From assembly GCA_035772405.1 (NCBI GenBank), contig JAYKKM010000439.1, positions 10,519,501-10,583,500 of the forward strand: DNA of 64,000 nt. The letters are read 5' to 3'. Of this stretch, positions 49,500 through 64,000 are shown one piece after another. The stretch comes from Chrysogorgia sp. JL179-B06 (taxonomy: Eukaryota; Cnidaria; Anthozoa; Scleralcyonacea; Chrysogorgiidae). Below the pieces are notes generated by a model that was not told the DNA's origin, did no database searches, and saw only the letters and a list, made by a program, of their open reading frames with translations. Position numbers and translations under genes: made by a program. Numbering within the stretch: position 1 is the first letter of the stretch; each line of letters starts with the position of its first letter.

Positions 49500-49815
49500 G
49501 TAACACCTTCCATGGTGACTTTCTAAATTTTATTGCAGGCTAAATTGAATATCATGGCTATAAAGAGGGTATTTAAGTGAGTAAAGACGCGAAGTTTGAT
49601 GATAATAGGATGAATAAAGCGGGAGATACGAGCGATGAAAGTTTGTGTCGGCAACGCGTGTATCTATCGCCCGCTCTCATCGCGTGTATCTCCCACTTTC
49701 ATCGCGTGTATCTCCCGCTTTGTTCATCGGTTTTTCATCAAACTCTCATCAATCTCTAGCAATGATATTCAATTTATCCTGCAATAAAAATTTAAAAAGT
49801 CACCATGGGGTGTTA
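49500..49815. mobile_element. Palindromic MITE with GTAACACC ends
   Basis: Terminal repeats GTAACACCTTCCATGGTGAC and the complement (CACCATGGGGTGTTAC) extend inward through ATTTTATTGCAGG and TTGAATATCAT. The centre has three ~22-bp units of TCATCGCGTGTATCTCCCGC. Confidence 0.8.
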
Positions 49816-49940
49816 CAGGATCATTGCTACATAAAACAAAACTACAGCTTCAGTTATTATTTTTATACTTCAAAAGAAACAATAAAACTGTGTTCAGAAG
49901 CCCTTTCTTCGCGGTGAGGTTATCAAAACACTACGTTGTT

Positions 49941-50119
49941 GGTGAAGACTAAAAGGGATGACTCAAAAGGACCTCATTTTCAAGAACTAGTCTAATCCTA
50001 ATCCTAACCCTAACCTTGATCCTAACCTTAATCCTAACCCTAACCGTAGCTAACCCTAACCTAACGAATAAAGACCAAACAAAAACAGAAAGGTCTTTTT
50101 GAGTCATCTCTTTTAGCCT
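49941..50119 (+). mobile_element. MITE containing telomere-like repeats, copy A
   Basis: Ends AGACTAAAAGGGATGACTC and GAGTCATCTCTTTTAGCCT are inverted repeats. The interior (49,990-50,066) is CCTAACCC/CCTAATCC repeats. An inverted second copy lies at 50,849-51,053. Confidence 0.8.
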
Positions 50120-50388
50120 AAATTGAATTGAACGATGTTTTGTGTGACTTTTGTGCCCATGATTTTCTTCTTGGGCTGGCCGTGTGTTTACTGTTTAAAT
50201 TTTTTTTAAATGCGAACAAGAAAACATTGAATGTTAATTTAACTGCCTACCCATCCCTGAAAAGATTATTGGATTTTTACGATATACTGTAATTCCTCAT
50301 CCATAGTCGTATGCTACACATATGGTAACATGCGTATGTCTCTGCAAAATTTTACTAAGTCATCATCAGATTTTACTCCGTGAGCACA

Positions 50389-63910
<13,522 letters not shown>

Positions 63911-64000
63911 CTACAATATAAATTAGCACAACTAAGATTATAGCATAAACTAAACAGGCTGAACAGCTACAGTACATACCAAATTAACGATTACACAACG

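Overview
This window is animal nuclear DNA: AT-rich, intron-rich and crowded with transposons. Spliceosomal introns with GT/AG borders, a U4 snRNA, KLHL, WDR18 and AP-1 mu genes, DIRS and hAT elements and dozens of small palindromic elements all point to an invertebrate metazoan. A cnidarian or sponge is my guess; the sequence alone does not settle it. No prokaryotic or organellar features were seen.

Layout. (1) 1-11,500 is repeat territory. Its core (945-6,060) is an unusual array of about 276-bp units, each holding a tRNA-like sequence with Pol III A and B boxes: 13 complete copies on the minus strand, a truncated copy at a head-to-head junction, then 5 on the plus strand. Long (TA)n tracts bound the array on both sides. 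(2) 11,512-18,621 (minus) is a complete four-exon BTB-BACK-Kelch gene. (3) 18,622-18,759 is a 138-bp divergent promoter shared with WDR18. (4) 18,760-42,637 (plus) is a complete ten-exon WDR18 gene. Its 13-kb second intron holds a decayed DIRS-type retrotransposon with a hAT transposon inserted in its RNase H region, satellite-like repeats and a LINE fragment. Its other introns hold a U4 snRNA gene, a second LINE fragment and several foldback elements. (5) 42,638-50,388 is intergenic, with a hAT remnant and unclassified ORFs. (6) 50,389 to beyond the right edge (minus) is the AP-1 complex mu subunit gene. Twelve coding exons are visible, ending with a 23-nt exon; the first ~68 codons lie outside.

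The three protein genes were assembled exon by exon. All splice phases agree, giving 578, 446 and 355+ residues. They are not a functional cluster: a probable Cullin-3 adaptor, a ribosome-biogenesis/replication WD protein and a clathrin adaptor subunit. WDR18 and AP1M converge.

The most distinctive content is structural: the inverted tRNA-like array, foldback elements whose arms carry tRNA-Ala-like sequences or short tandem repeats, a perfect 98-bp hairpin, four TTAA-flanked palindromic elements, and telomere-like repeats that sit inside a MITE rather than marking chromosome ends.
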